Assembly (NCBI GenBank): GCA_003241595.1
Contig: QFOU01000008.1
Location: forward strand, 1 to 31,256
DNA from: Pseudomonas fluorescens
Lineage (GTDB): Bacteria > Pseudomonadota > Alphaproteobacteria > UBA2136 > UBA6156
DNA length: 31,256 bases
Direction of reading: 5' to 3'
This document shows positions 23,326 through 29,818 of this stretch, one piece after another. A program made the position numbers and the translations under genes. How positions within the stretch are numbered: the first letter of the stretch is position 1; every line of letters begins with the position of its first letter. The notes beneath the pieces were generated by a model. That model saw only the letters and a program-made list of their open reading frames with translations. It made no database searches and was not told the DNA's origin.

Positions 23326-23419
23326 TTACAAGAGGGTTGCGCCCCGTACTAACATTAGGTAAACAGGCCCCGTACAGGCGGAGGCCCACCCAACCACCCC
23401 TCCGCCTGTGCTCTTGTAA
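23326..23419. repeat. 94-base nested inverted repeat (MITE-like or structured RNA)
   Basis: Nine-base terminal arms TTACAAGAG and CTCTTGTAA enclose a perfect 11-base-pair hairpin ACAGGCGGAGG/CCTCCGCCTGT (23374-23384 and 23399-23409). The left part contains two copies of GCCCCGTAC. No T-run follows in either direction, so it is not a normal terminator. It lies between the tRNA promoter and the next gene's terminator, with no coding potential. Confidence 0.7.
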
Positions 23420-23473
23420 AAATCTCCCCATCTCTCCATTCCGGCCATCCGCCACCTGTCCATGTACGCCACA

Positions 23474-23503
23474 ACAAAACCCCCACACCTCAGTGCAGGG
23501 GTT
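23474..23503 (-). terminator. Terminator of the small possible DUF2103 gene
   Basis: On the minus strand AACCCC...GGGGTT with a partly paired inner loop (CAC/GTG) is followed by TTGTTG, starting 22 bases after the stop codon of the gene at 23526-23822. Confidence 0.65.
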
Positions 23504-23525
23504 CCTAAGCAAGCACCGCAGTACT

Positions 23526-23822
23526 TCATTCGTCGGTTAAACCGCCGATAAAGTCCACGGTCGCTGTTATATCGCTCGCATTATGACAAATGACCGTCAC
23601 ATCCATAATGCCCTTGTTGCCGTAGGCCGCTAAATGAATAATCGGCTTTTCGGTCTCAACCCGCTGAACACGCAACAACCCTATTTTATGGCCATGGCGT
23701 ACGCCTCGGGAAATTCCCAGAATCACTTTTTTAACACCAACAACCTGGTCAAGCTTGTTGATATTAGCTTTCACCTCGCGACACACACTCGTGTGCCGTC
23801 CACGCTTGGTATTTTGGGGCAT
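23526..23822 (-). CDS. Small conserved-looking protein, possibly DUF2103-like
   Basis: The 98-residue protein begins MPQNTKRGRHTSVCREVKANINKLDQV and contains VILGISRGVRHGHKIGLLRVQRV, then IIHLAAYGNKGIMDVTVIC. The short beta-rich pattern and the RHGHK element resemble DUF2103, a small family predicted to bind metal, but I cannot be sure. The ATG is chosen over an upstream in-frame ATG because GAGGAG lies nine bases before it. It is a single-gene unit with its own terminator, upstream of tRNA-Tyr on the same strand. Confidence 0.6.
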   Translation of the reverse strand: MPQNTKRGRHTSVCREVKANINKLDQVVGVKKVILGISRGVRHGHKIGLLRVQRVETEKPIIHLAAYGNKGIMDVTVICHNASDITATVDFIGGLTDE

Positions 23823-23942
23823 GAAGAAAATCTCCTCAAACAGCCTTCCCTTGCTGCTGAAAGGCACACAACAAAAATCGTTTCTTGTAAAAACGGAACG
23901 GGTAAAAAATTATATAGAGATAAATACCTTTAAATAAAAGAA

Positions 23943-24935
23943 CTAAATCTCCAGCGGTTCCCGCACCAATTCCACCCCGAACCGCGCTCGCACCTCACTC
24001 TGAATCTTCGCCGTCAACCGTGCAATATCACTAAACGCGGCCCCGCCATGGTTCACTAAAATCAACGCATGCTTGTCATACACACCCACCGGCCCGTCCC
24101 GGTAGCCTTTCAACCCGCACGCCTCAATCAACCACGCTGCAGAAAGCTTCACCCGCCCATCACTCTGCGGATAAACCGGCACGCCCTCAATCTTAGCCGC
24201 CACCTCCGCACCCACCACTGGATTATGGAAAAACGACCCCGCATTCCCGAACACCCGCCAGTCCGGCAACTTGCTCCGCCGCACGTCCGCCACACGATTC
24301 ATGATCTCCGGCGCCGGCGCACCGTCCAGATCCCCTAACCCCGCATAGCCCAACACGGGCTGCCAGTTCTTCGGCAAGGCCAACGTCACATCCAGTACCA
24401 CAAACTGCCCGGGCACACTCTTAAAGTAACTCTGACGGTACCCGAACACACACGCGTCCTTATCGAACGTACGCACTACACCGGCTACAGTGTCATAAGC
24501 GGTCAGTTCATGGAATCGGTCCTTCAACTCCACACCGTAGGCACCAATGTTCTGAATCGGCGCAGCCCCCACCGTTCCGGGGATCAACACAAGATTCTCC
24601 AGCCCCCACAACCCCTGCGCCACGGTCCATTCCACGGTAGCAGACCACTCTTCCCCCGCTCGCACCTTCACCAGCACAGAATCTTCGGTCTCACCGACAA
24701 CCTCACGGCCCTTGGTCGCCATCACCGCCACCACGGCCTCAACCTGCTCGTGCGGCAACAGGTTGCTGCCGCCCCCAATGATATGCAGCGGCAAGCCCTG
24801 CTCACCGGCAAATGCGATCAACTCCGCAATATGCTCCGCCTCGGTCATTTCAACCCCAAACCGCGCCTGCGCCCGCAGCCCCATGGTGTTCAGGGCTGTT
24901 AAATCAAAATCGGGAATAATATTAAGTGTCTTCAT
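23943..24935 (-). CDS. murB: UDP-N-acetylenolpyruvoylglucosamine reductase
   Basis: MurB reduces UDP-GlcNAc-enolpyruvate to UDP-MurNAc in the cytoplasm using NADPH and FAD. The 330-residue protein has NTMGLRAQARFGVE, the FAD-binding IIGGGSNLL and IPGTVGAAPIQNIGAYGVEL, the catalytic serine in GNAGSFFHNPVV, and AAWLIEACGLKGYRDG and NHGGAAF near the C-terminus. The insert with FGYRQSYFK marks a type I enzyme like E. coli MurB (342 residues) rather than the shorter type II form of most Alphaproteobacteria. The ATG giving MKTLNIIPDF fits the family; the ribosome site is weak. It stands alone, away from any mur-fts cluster. Confidence 0.93.
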   Translation of the reverse strand: MKTLNIIPDFDLTALNTMGLRAQARFGVEMTEAEHIAELIAFAGEQGLPLHIIGGGSNLLPHEQVEAVVAVMATKGREVVGETEDSVLVKVRAGEEWSATVEWTVAQGLWGLENLVLIPGTVGAAPIQNIGAYGVELKDRFHELTAYDTVAGVVRTFDKDACVFGYRQSYFKSVPGQFVVLDVTLALPKNWQPVLGYAGLGDLDGAPAPEIMNRVADVRRSKLPDWRVFGNAGSFFHNPVVGAEVAAKIEGVPVYPQSDGRVKLSAAWLIEACGLKGYRDGPVGVYDKHALILVNHGGAAFSDIARLTAKIQSEVRARFGVELVREPLEI

Positions 24936-24952
24936 GGAACCGGAATAAAACC

Positions 24953-25007
24953 TTGACCTCACGCGTTAGTAAGGTTGTATAACTTAGCAGCCGCTTGCGC
25001 AGCAAGC
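24953..25007 (+). promoter_or_regulatory. sodB promoter and leader hairpin
   Basis: TTGACC and TGTATA (or TATAAC) are about 17 bases apart at 24953-24983. The leader then has a hairpin GCTTGC-GCA-GCAAGC (24993-25007), 23 bases before the start codon. Its function is not evident; it could affect mRNA stability. Confidence 0.55.
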
Positions 25008-25030
25008 TTTCATAATATGAGGATAAGAAC

Positions 25031-25633
25031 ATGGCTTTCGAACTACCCACCCTACCCTACTCCGCTAATGCCCTCGCCGAAGGCGGCATGAGCCAGGAAA
25101 CACTGGAACTCCACCACGGTAAACACCACCAGGCCTACGTTACCGCGCTGAATGGCTTCGTCGAAAAGAACCCCGACCTCCAAGGCAAATCGCTGGAAGA
25201 GATCGTGCTCTTCGCCAACGGCAAACCCGACCTCGCCCCGGTCTTCAACAACGCCGGCCAGCACTGGAACCACATCCACTTCTGGAACGCCCTCTCGCCC
25301 AAAGGCGGCAAACTGCCGGGCAAATTAGAGGCCAAGATCATCGAAGACTTCGGCTCCGTCGAGGCCTTCAAGGAGAGCTTCAAAACCGCCGCCACCACCC
25401 AATTCGGCTCCGGCTGGGCATGGCTGGTACAGGGCGCCGATGGCAAACTGAAAACCACCAAAACCGCCAACGGCTCCAATCCGCTGGCCAGCAACGAAGG
25501 CAAGGTCCTGCTGGGTCTGGATGTCTGGGAGCACAGCTACTACGTCGACTTCCGCAACCGCCGCCCCGACTACGTCACCAACTTCCTCAACAATCTCGCA
25601 AACTACGAGTTCGCCGAAGCCAACATGGCCTAA
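25031..25633 (+). CDS. sodB: Superoxide dismutase, Fe type
   Basis: The 200-residue enzyme converts superoxide to hydrogen peroxide and oxygen. Metal ligands are H28 (in LHHGKHH), H81 (in WNHIHFW), D164 and H168 (in DVWEHSYY). Q77 in NNAGQHWNH and the lack of a Gln in the ANGSNPL segment point to the Fe form (or cambialistic), not the Mn form. There is no signal peptide, so it acts in the cytoplasm. A clear promoter lies upstream, AGGAT precedes the ATG, and a strong terminator follows. Confidence 0.95.
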   Translation: MAFELPTLPYSANALAEGGMSQETLELHHGKHHQAYVTALNGFVEKNPDLQGKSLEEIVLFANGKPDLAPVFNNAGQHWNHIHFWNALSPKGGKLPGKLEAKIIEDFGSVEAFKESFKTAATTQFGSGWAWLVQGADGKLKTTKTANGSNPLASNEGKVLLGLDVWEHSYYVDFRNRRPDYVTNFLNNLANYEFAEANMA

Positions 25634-25643
25634 GATCAAACAG

Positions 25644-25668
25644 AAAAGGGGCCGCAAGGCCCCTTTTC
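25644..25668. terminator. Bidirectional terminator between sodB and the mutarotase gene
   Basis: A ten-base-pair stem AAAAGGGGCC/GGCCCCTTTT with a GCAA loop serves both converging genes. Confidence 0.9.
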
Positions 25669-25676
25669 TCTATCTG

Positions 25677-26507
25677 TTACTCTTTCACCGACACTCTCAA
25701 CCGCGTCGTCAATGTATGACTTTCGCCCGGTCCCAAAGTCACCTTGGCATCAATATTGGCCGCTTCCAAACACACCATCTGCTTATAACTGCCTTCGGGC
25801 ATATCCAGCCCCGCCGCTTTCTCCGGCCCCGGGTTCCAAATCACAAACTCATCACTGCCATGGTTGGTCACAACCACCTTACGACGCAGCACAGGGTCGG
25901 TTACCGCCAATTCACTTACCGGAAACACCAGTTCCTCCACTTCGCCACTAATGGCACGCGGCCCGTAAATGGGAGAAAGCTCGGTCCCGCTGCTCACATG
26001 CTTGCGGTTTAAGCCACTTACCCCTTCGATAGCGATCTCTTCAACCTCACCCACCCGAATATAGGTATGCAGGGCCTCGGTCATCGTAAAGGCCTCACCG
26101 GAACGGTTGGTCGTTTCCAAGGCCACTTCCAGCATCTCGGTCAACGTCACGGTCACACGGCCTTCGGTTTGGTAGGGCCAGGCGCCCTCCGTTCCATCTA
26201 ACTCACAGGTCAGAACAACACGACTTTCCTCGTCGGTCTCTACATGCTCCACCACGCGCCATGTCCTAAGGCGCCCCACTCCATGGCTCGGTGCGCCTTC
26301 CGCGGTCGGGTGCGCCAAAAACCACGGCCAGCATAACGGTATTCCCCCGCGCAACGCCTTGCCCTTGGCCACTGCCGCCTCTAAAAACTCATCACTGGTG
26401 GTCCACAGCACGTCGGGCAAACCGTTCAGGGCAAAGCTCATTACCTGCGCCCCGTAGGGGCTTACGGTGGCCGTGGCATAACGGGTGGAAAGAGTGATCA
26501 GGTTCAT
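25677..26507 (-). CDS. D-hexose-6-phosphate mutarotase-like protein (YeaD family)
   Basis: The 276-residue protein has the aldose-1-epimerase-like fold of the YeaD group: LRGGIPLCWPWF near residue 55, the PSHGVGR segment with a catalytic-type histidine, EALHTYIRVG (second histidine), and the C-terminal VIWNPGPEKAAGLDMPEGSYKQMVCLEAAN with the glutamate expected as base. Relatives interconvert alpha and beta anomers of hexose-6-phosphates in the cytoplasm. It is convergent with sodB and divergent from the flavoprotein gene; the 76-base spacer holds an operator-like palindrome. Confidence 0.9.
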   Translation of the reverse strand: MNLITLSTRYATATVSPYGAQVMSFALNGLPDVLWTTSDEFLEAAVAKGKALRGGIPLCWPWFLAHPTAEGAPSHGVGRLRTWRVVEHVETDEESRVVLTCELDGTEGAWPYQTEGRVTVTLTEMLEVALETTNRSGEAFTMTEALHTYIRVGEVEEIAIEGVSGLNRKHVSSGTELSPIYGPRAISGEVEELVFPVSELAVTDPVLRRKVVVTNHGSDEFVIWNPGPEKAAGLDMPEGSYKQMVCLEAANIDAKVTLGPGESHTLTTRLRVSVKE

Positions 26508-26537
26508 GGCCCAAGTATCCCCGTTCCGTCGCTAACC

Positions 26538-26554
26538 TGTCAATCCAATTGACA
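26538..26554. promoter_or_regulatory. Palindromic operator-like site between divergent genes
   Basis: TGTCAAT-CCA-ATTGACA is a perfect seven-base inverted repeat with a three-base spacer, between the mutarotase and flavoprotein starts. The right arm also supplies TTGACA. A regulator could control both genes, but none is encoded nearby. Confidence 0.4.
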
Positions 26555-26583
26555 GGGTGGCCGCCTCTCGGCCAAATGCCCCC

Positions 26584-27798
26584 ATGACCACCTCCAGCCG
26601 CACCCCCGCCCTCAAAACCACCACCTACGATGCCATCGTCCTCGGCGCCGGCGGCGCGGGTATGATGTGCGCGCTCCAAGCGGGCCAACGCGGCAAATCC
26701 GTGCTGCTGCTCGACCACGCCGAAAAGATCGGCCACAAGATCCTCATCTCCGGCGGCGGCCGCTGCAACTTCACCAATCTGGGCGCCAAGGCCGAGCGCT
26801 ACATCTCGCAAAACCCGCACTTCTGCAAATCCGCCATGGCGCGCTTTACCCCGCAGGATTTCATCGCAATGGTGAACAAGTACAACATCAAATACCACGA
26901 GAAAAAACTCGGCCAGCAATTCTGCGACGACTCCGCCCAACAGATCGTCGACATGCTCCTCGCCGAATGCAACGACGCCGGCGTCACCCTCCGCAAAGGC
27001 ACCTTCATCGAATCGGTGAGCCACGAGAACGACACCTTCACCGTCACCACTTCGTCCGGCACCTTCACCGCCCCCAAACTGGTGGTGGCCACCGGCGGCC
27101 TTTCCATCCCGAAAATGGGCGCCACCAATCTCGGTTATAAACTGGCTTACCAGTTCAACCACAAGGTGGTCACCACCGAACCCGCCCTCGTGCCGTTCAC
27201 GTTCAGCGAGAAAGACCTCGCCTTCTACACCGACCTCTCCGGCATCTCGTTCGATGCCCTCGTCCGCTGCGGCAAGGTCAGCTTCCGCGAGAACATCCTG
27301 CTCACCCACCGCGGCGTCAGCGGCCCTGCCATCCTGCAGATCTCCAGCTACTGGAACCCCGGCGACGAGATCCACATCACCCTCCTGCCCGACCTCGACT
27401 GGACCCAACACCTCAAAACCCTGCGCGATGCGGCTCCGAAAAAAGACCTCGTCGCCGCCCTCTCCGATAAACTCGCCACCCGCTTTGTGGAGGTCTACGC
27501 CAACCTCCAGAAGTTCCCCACCAAACCCTGCGGCATGCTGTCGGATAAAGATATCGCCCACGTGGTCAAAGCCCTCACCAACTTCACCATCAAACCGAAC
27601 GGTACGGAAGGCTACCGCAAGGCGGAGGTCACGCGCGGCGGTGTCGATACCAGCCAACTCAACGCGAATAATCTGGAATCCAAACTCGTCCCCGGCCTGC
27701 ACTTCATCGGGGAGGTGGTCGATGTCACCGGCTGGCTCGGCGGCTATAACTTCCAATGGGCATGGGCCTCCGGCGCCGCCGCCGGCCGAGCACTCTAA
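26584..27798 (+). CDS. NAD(P)/FAD-dependent oxidoreductase of the YhiN/HI0933 family
   Basis: The 404-residue flavoprotein starts with an FAD-binding Rossmann motif (AIVLGAGGAGMMCALQAG), followed by ISGGGRCNFTN, VATGGLSIPKMGATNLGYKLA, LLTHRGVSGPAILQISSYW and the C-terminal EVVDVTGWLGGYNFQWAWASGAAAGRAL. These segments define the HI0933/YhiN (BaiN) family, whose members have been called aminoacetone oxidases or flavin reductases; the physiological substrate is not settled. The ATG at 26584 is preferred over a GTG nine codons earlier because it starts just before the domain. Very C-rich third positions match the core genes. Confidence 0.88.
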   Translation: MTTSSRTPALKTTTYDAIVLGAGGAGMMCALQAGQRGKSVLLLDHAEKIGHKILISGGGRCNFTNLGAKAERYISQNPHFCKSAMARFTPQDFIAMVNKYNIKYHEKKLGQQFCDDSAQQIVDMLLAECNDAGVTLRKGTFIESVSHENDTFTVTTSSGTFTAPKLVVATGGLSIPKMGATNLGYKLAYQFNHKVVTTEPALVPFTFSEKDLAFYTDLSGISFDALVRCGKVSFRENILLTHRGVSGPAILQISSYWNPGDEIHITLLPDLDWTQHLKTLRDAAPKKDLVAALSDKLATRFVEVYANLQKFPTKPCGMLSDKDIAHVVKALTNFTIKPNGTEGYRKAEVTRGGVDTSQLNANNLESKLVPGLHFIGEVVDVTGWLGGYNFQWAWASGAAAGRAL

Positions 27799-27823
27799 TC
27801 TACCACCTCAGTTTCGGGGAACC

Positions 27824-27894
27824 GTGCCTTGCGGTCAGACTTTCCGAAAAATCCCATTTTTCGAGAAAGTCTCCGACCAGGCACCACCTTCACC
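27824..27894. repeat. 71-base imperfect hairpin between convergent genes
   Basis: Arms of about 30 bases (matching blocks GTGCCT, CGGTC, GACTTTC and CGAAAAA against their complements) surround the five-base loop TCCCA. Short bulges interrupt the stem. It lies 25 bases after the flavoprotein stop and about 45 bases before the VOC gene stop. It may be a transcription barrier, or a copy of a repeated extragenic element. Confidence 0.75.
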
Positions 27895-27940
27895 TCTCCA
27901 CGGCACTTCCTGTAAATACGAAGTCCTAACAGGAATTCTA

Positions 27941-28426
27941 CTACTCCGCCTCAGCCCGCAAAGCGTCCAAATCCACCCGCCGGTTATACATCTGCAAGTT
28001 CCCGTCCGCATCAAACGGCCACTCCTCCCGCGGCTTATCCCAATACAACTCCACACCGTTCTCATCGGGGTCGCGCAGATACAACGCGATACTCACCCCA
28101 TGGTCCGCTGCTCCATCCAGTTCAATCCCAGCCGCATCCAACCGCAACAGCGCATCGGCTAACGCCGCCCGTGTCGGATATAATATGGCAGTGTGGTAAA
28201 GGCCCGTGCTCCCGGGCGGCGGCGGAAATCCCCCCTTGCTTTCCCACGTGTTCAACGCAATGTGGTGGTGATAGCCCCCGGCAGAAATGAACGCCACCTG
28301 GTCCTTGTACCGCTGCATCACGTCAAACCCCAGCACCCCCACGTAAAACGCCATGGCACGCTCAAGGTCGGCCACTTTCAAATGCACGTGCCCAATCCGC
28401 ACGCCGGAATCAATTGCTGTACTCAT
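27941..28426 (-). CDS. VOC family protein (glyoxalase/dioxygenase fold)
   Basis: The 161-residue protein has one pair of VOC modules: IGHVHLKVADLERAMAFYVGVLGFDVMQ at the N-terminus, ISAGGYHHHIALNTWES with a histidine cluster, GLYHTAILYPTRAALADALLRLD, and DHGVSIALYLRDPDENGVELYWD, whose His and Glu are likely metal ligands. It resembles catechol-2,3-dioxygenase-like or glyoxalase-like proteins of unknown substrate. The ATG was chosen over an upstream TTG. It is followed upstream by DUF423 on the same strand, with 53 bases between. Confidence 0.87.
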   Translation of the reverse strand: MSTAIDSGVRIGHVHLKVADLERAMAFYVGVLGFDVMQRYKDQVAFISAGGYHHHIALNTWESKGGFPPPPGSTGLYHTAILYPTRAALADALLRLDAAGIELDGAADHGVSIALYLRDPDENGVELYWDKPREEWPFDADGNLQMYNRRVDLDALRAEAE

Positions 28427-28479
28427 AGCCAAAGTCTAAGCCCGGCAGCCCCCCGCCACAAGACGGCACAAGCCTGTAC

Positions 28480-28830
28480 CTACCGTTTCACCGCACCCAT
28501 CAATGCAATACCAAGCCATCCAAGCATCAGGCAAATACCCCCCGCCGGAATCATCCCCGCAGGCATATTCATCCCCACCATATACTTCACATAAATTAAT
28601 CCACTGAACAGCAGAATCCCAAGCGCCATCAAAATCCGCACAACCGTAACAATCCGGCCTACCCGCTCCATCAGCAACAGCAACACCACCGTGTGCACCA
28701 AATGATACAACGCCGCCTGCCTCACCATCTCGGCCCCATGCACATCCGCCACCGCATGCGCCCCCACAGCCCCCATAGCGACGGCCAAAAAACCCGAAAT
28801 GCCCACCAATACCCGCATCAAAATCACCAT
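28480..28830 (-). CDS. DUF423 membrane protein (YgdD-like)
   Basis: The 116-residue protein has four hydrophobic helices and the DUF423 features: MGAVGAHAV, LYHLVHTVVLLLL, GILLFSGLIYVKYMVG and the C-terminal PAGGICLMLGWLGIALMGA. It sits in the inner membrane; its function is not known. Its ATG overlaps the oxyR stop by one base (TAATG), so it is translationally coupled to oxyR. This arrangement suggests expression with the peroxide regulon, which is inference. Confidence 0.9.
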   Translation of the reverse strand: MVILMRVLVGISGFLAVAMGAVGAHAVADVHGAEMVRQAALYHLVHTVVLLLLMERVGRIVTVVRILMALGILLFSGLIYVKYMVGMNMPAGMIPAGGICLMLGWLGIALMGAVKR

Positions 28831-29720
28831 TACGCCGCCACTTTCAACCGCCCATTGCCAATACCCATAATCGCCTTGCGCACCACCTCCAGCACACCGG
28901 GCCGCACCACCGTCTTGCGCGTCACCAACTTCACCGAGCGCATTGCCCCCGCCCCCTTCAACGGCTTCAGCACAATACCACTCCCCAACCCCGCCGCTAA
29001 GGCCGGTAACAGCGTCACCCCCTGCCCGCGCTGCACCAACTCCACCAAAGTCACCAAACTCGCCGCCTTCACGCGCTCATCCCGCGTGGGTGCCATGCAC
29101 AGGGCTAATGCCTGATCCCGCAAGCAATGCCCCTCTTCCAAAAGCAACAAATTCTCCTTGGCAATATCGCCCATACTCACGCTGTCCTTACGTGCCAACA
29201 TATGTCCTTCCGGAACCGCCACTAAGAACGGCTCATCGAACACATCAAACGCGTTAAACATCTCGCCGTCCACATCGGTCGCCATTAACACCGCATCCAA
29301 TTTGCGCGCTGCCACATCGGCCAACAAACTCTCAGTCAGACCTTCCCGCACATGCACGTCCAAACGCGGCGCATCGAATTTCAACTGCTCCAAAATATCC
29401 GGCACCACAAACGGCCCGAGCGATGCAATTACGCCCAACCGGAACCGCCCGCCCAACGGGTCCCGATAGACCGTACCAATATCCTTGATCGCATCCACAT
29501 GCGCCAGTAAGCTCTTCACCTCGGCCAACACATCCTGTCCGGCAGGGGTCAGTGCCACATTGCGGCTATCCCGCTCAAACAACGCCACACCCAGCTCATC
29601 TTCCAGCTTCTTGATCTGACTGGAAAGCGTCGGCTGGCTCACATGCGCCGCCTCCGCCGCCCGCCCGAAGTGCTTATATTCCGCTAAAAACGCCAGATAC
29701 TGAAGGTCACGTAAATTCAT
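28830..29720 (-). CDS. oxyR: Hydrogen-peroxide-sensing LysR-type regulator OxyR
   Basis: The 296-residue LysR-type protein has an N-terminal winged HTH (MNLRDLQYLAFLAEYKHFGRAAEAAHVSQPTLSSQIKKLE) and an effector domain. It keeps both redox cysteines, C199 and C208, in LEEGHCLRDQALALC, at the same numbers as E. coli OxyR; oxidation to a disulfide activates transcription. It is divergent from katA, a standard OxyR target, with 98 bases between start codons. The ATG giving MNLRD is preferred over an upstream in-frame ATG that adds nine hydrophobic residues. DUF423 follows, coupled by TAATG. Confidence 0.95.
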   Translation of the reverse strand: MNLRDLQYLAFLAEYKHFGRAAEAAHVSQPTLSSQIKKLEDELGVALFERDSRNVALTPAGQDVLAEVKSLLAHVDAIKDIGTVYRDPLGGRFRLGVIASLGPFVVPDILEQLKFDAPRLDVHVREGLTESLLADVAARKLDAVLMATDVDGEMFNAFDVFDEPFLVAVPEGHMLARKDSVSMGDIAKENLLLLEEGHCLRDQALALCMAPTRDERVKAASLVTLVELVQRGQGVTLLPALAAGLGSGIVLKPLKGAGAMRSVKLVTRKTVVRPGVLEVVRKAIMGIGNGRLKVAA

Positions 29721-29730
29721 AGTCCATAGA

Positions 29731-29762
29731 CATAACAAATCAATCATCCATAAACAATCAAT
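29731..29762. promoter_or_regulatory. Direct repeat in the oxyR-katA control region
   Basis: CATAACAAATCAAT and CATAAACAATCAAT are offset by 18 bases in the divergent spacer. The spacing does not match the four-block 11-base periodicity of classic OxyR sites, but a regulator may bind here; an ATAG block also overlaps at 29726-29729. Confidence 0.35.
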
Positions 29763-29818
29763 TTCACAAACCGAAACGTACTCTCTACCCTACCTCTATT
29801 CAACAAGAGGAAATCACC

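Noticed and set aside
23093..23512. Minus-strand frame crossing tRNA-Tyr
   Set aside because: It spans the tRNA gene, its promoter and terminator, so it is not a gene.
26392..27756. 454-codon frame opposite the flavoprotein gene
   Set aside because: Shadow of a GC-biased gene; the product is Gly/Val/Glu-rich without recognisable motifs, and the plus strand has a complete flavoprotein.
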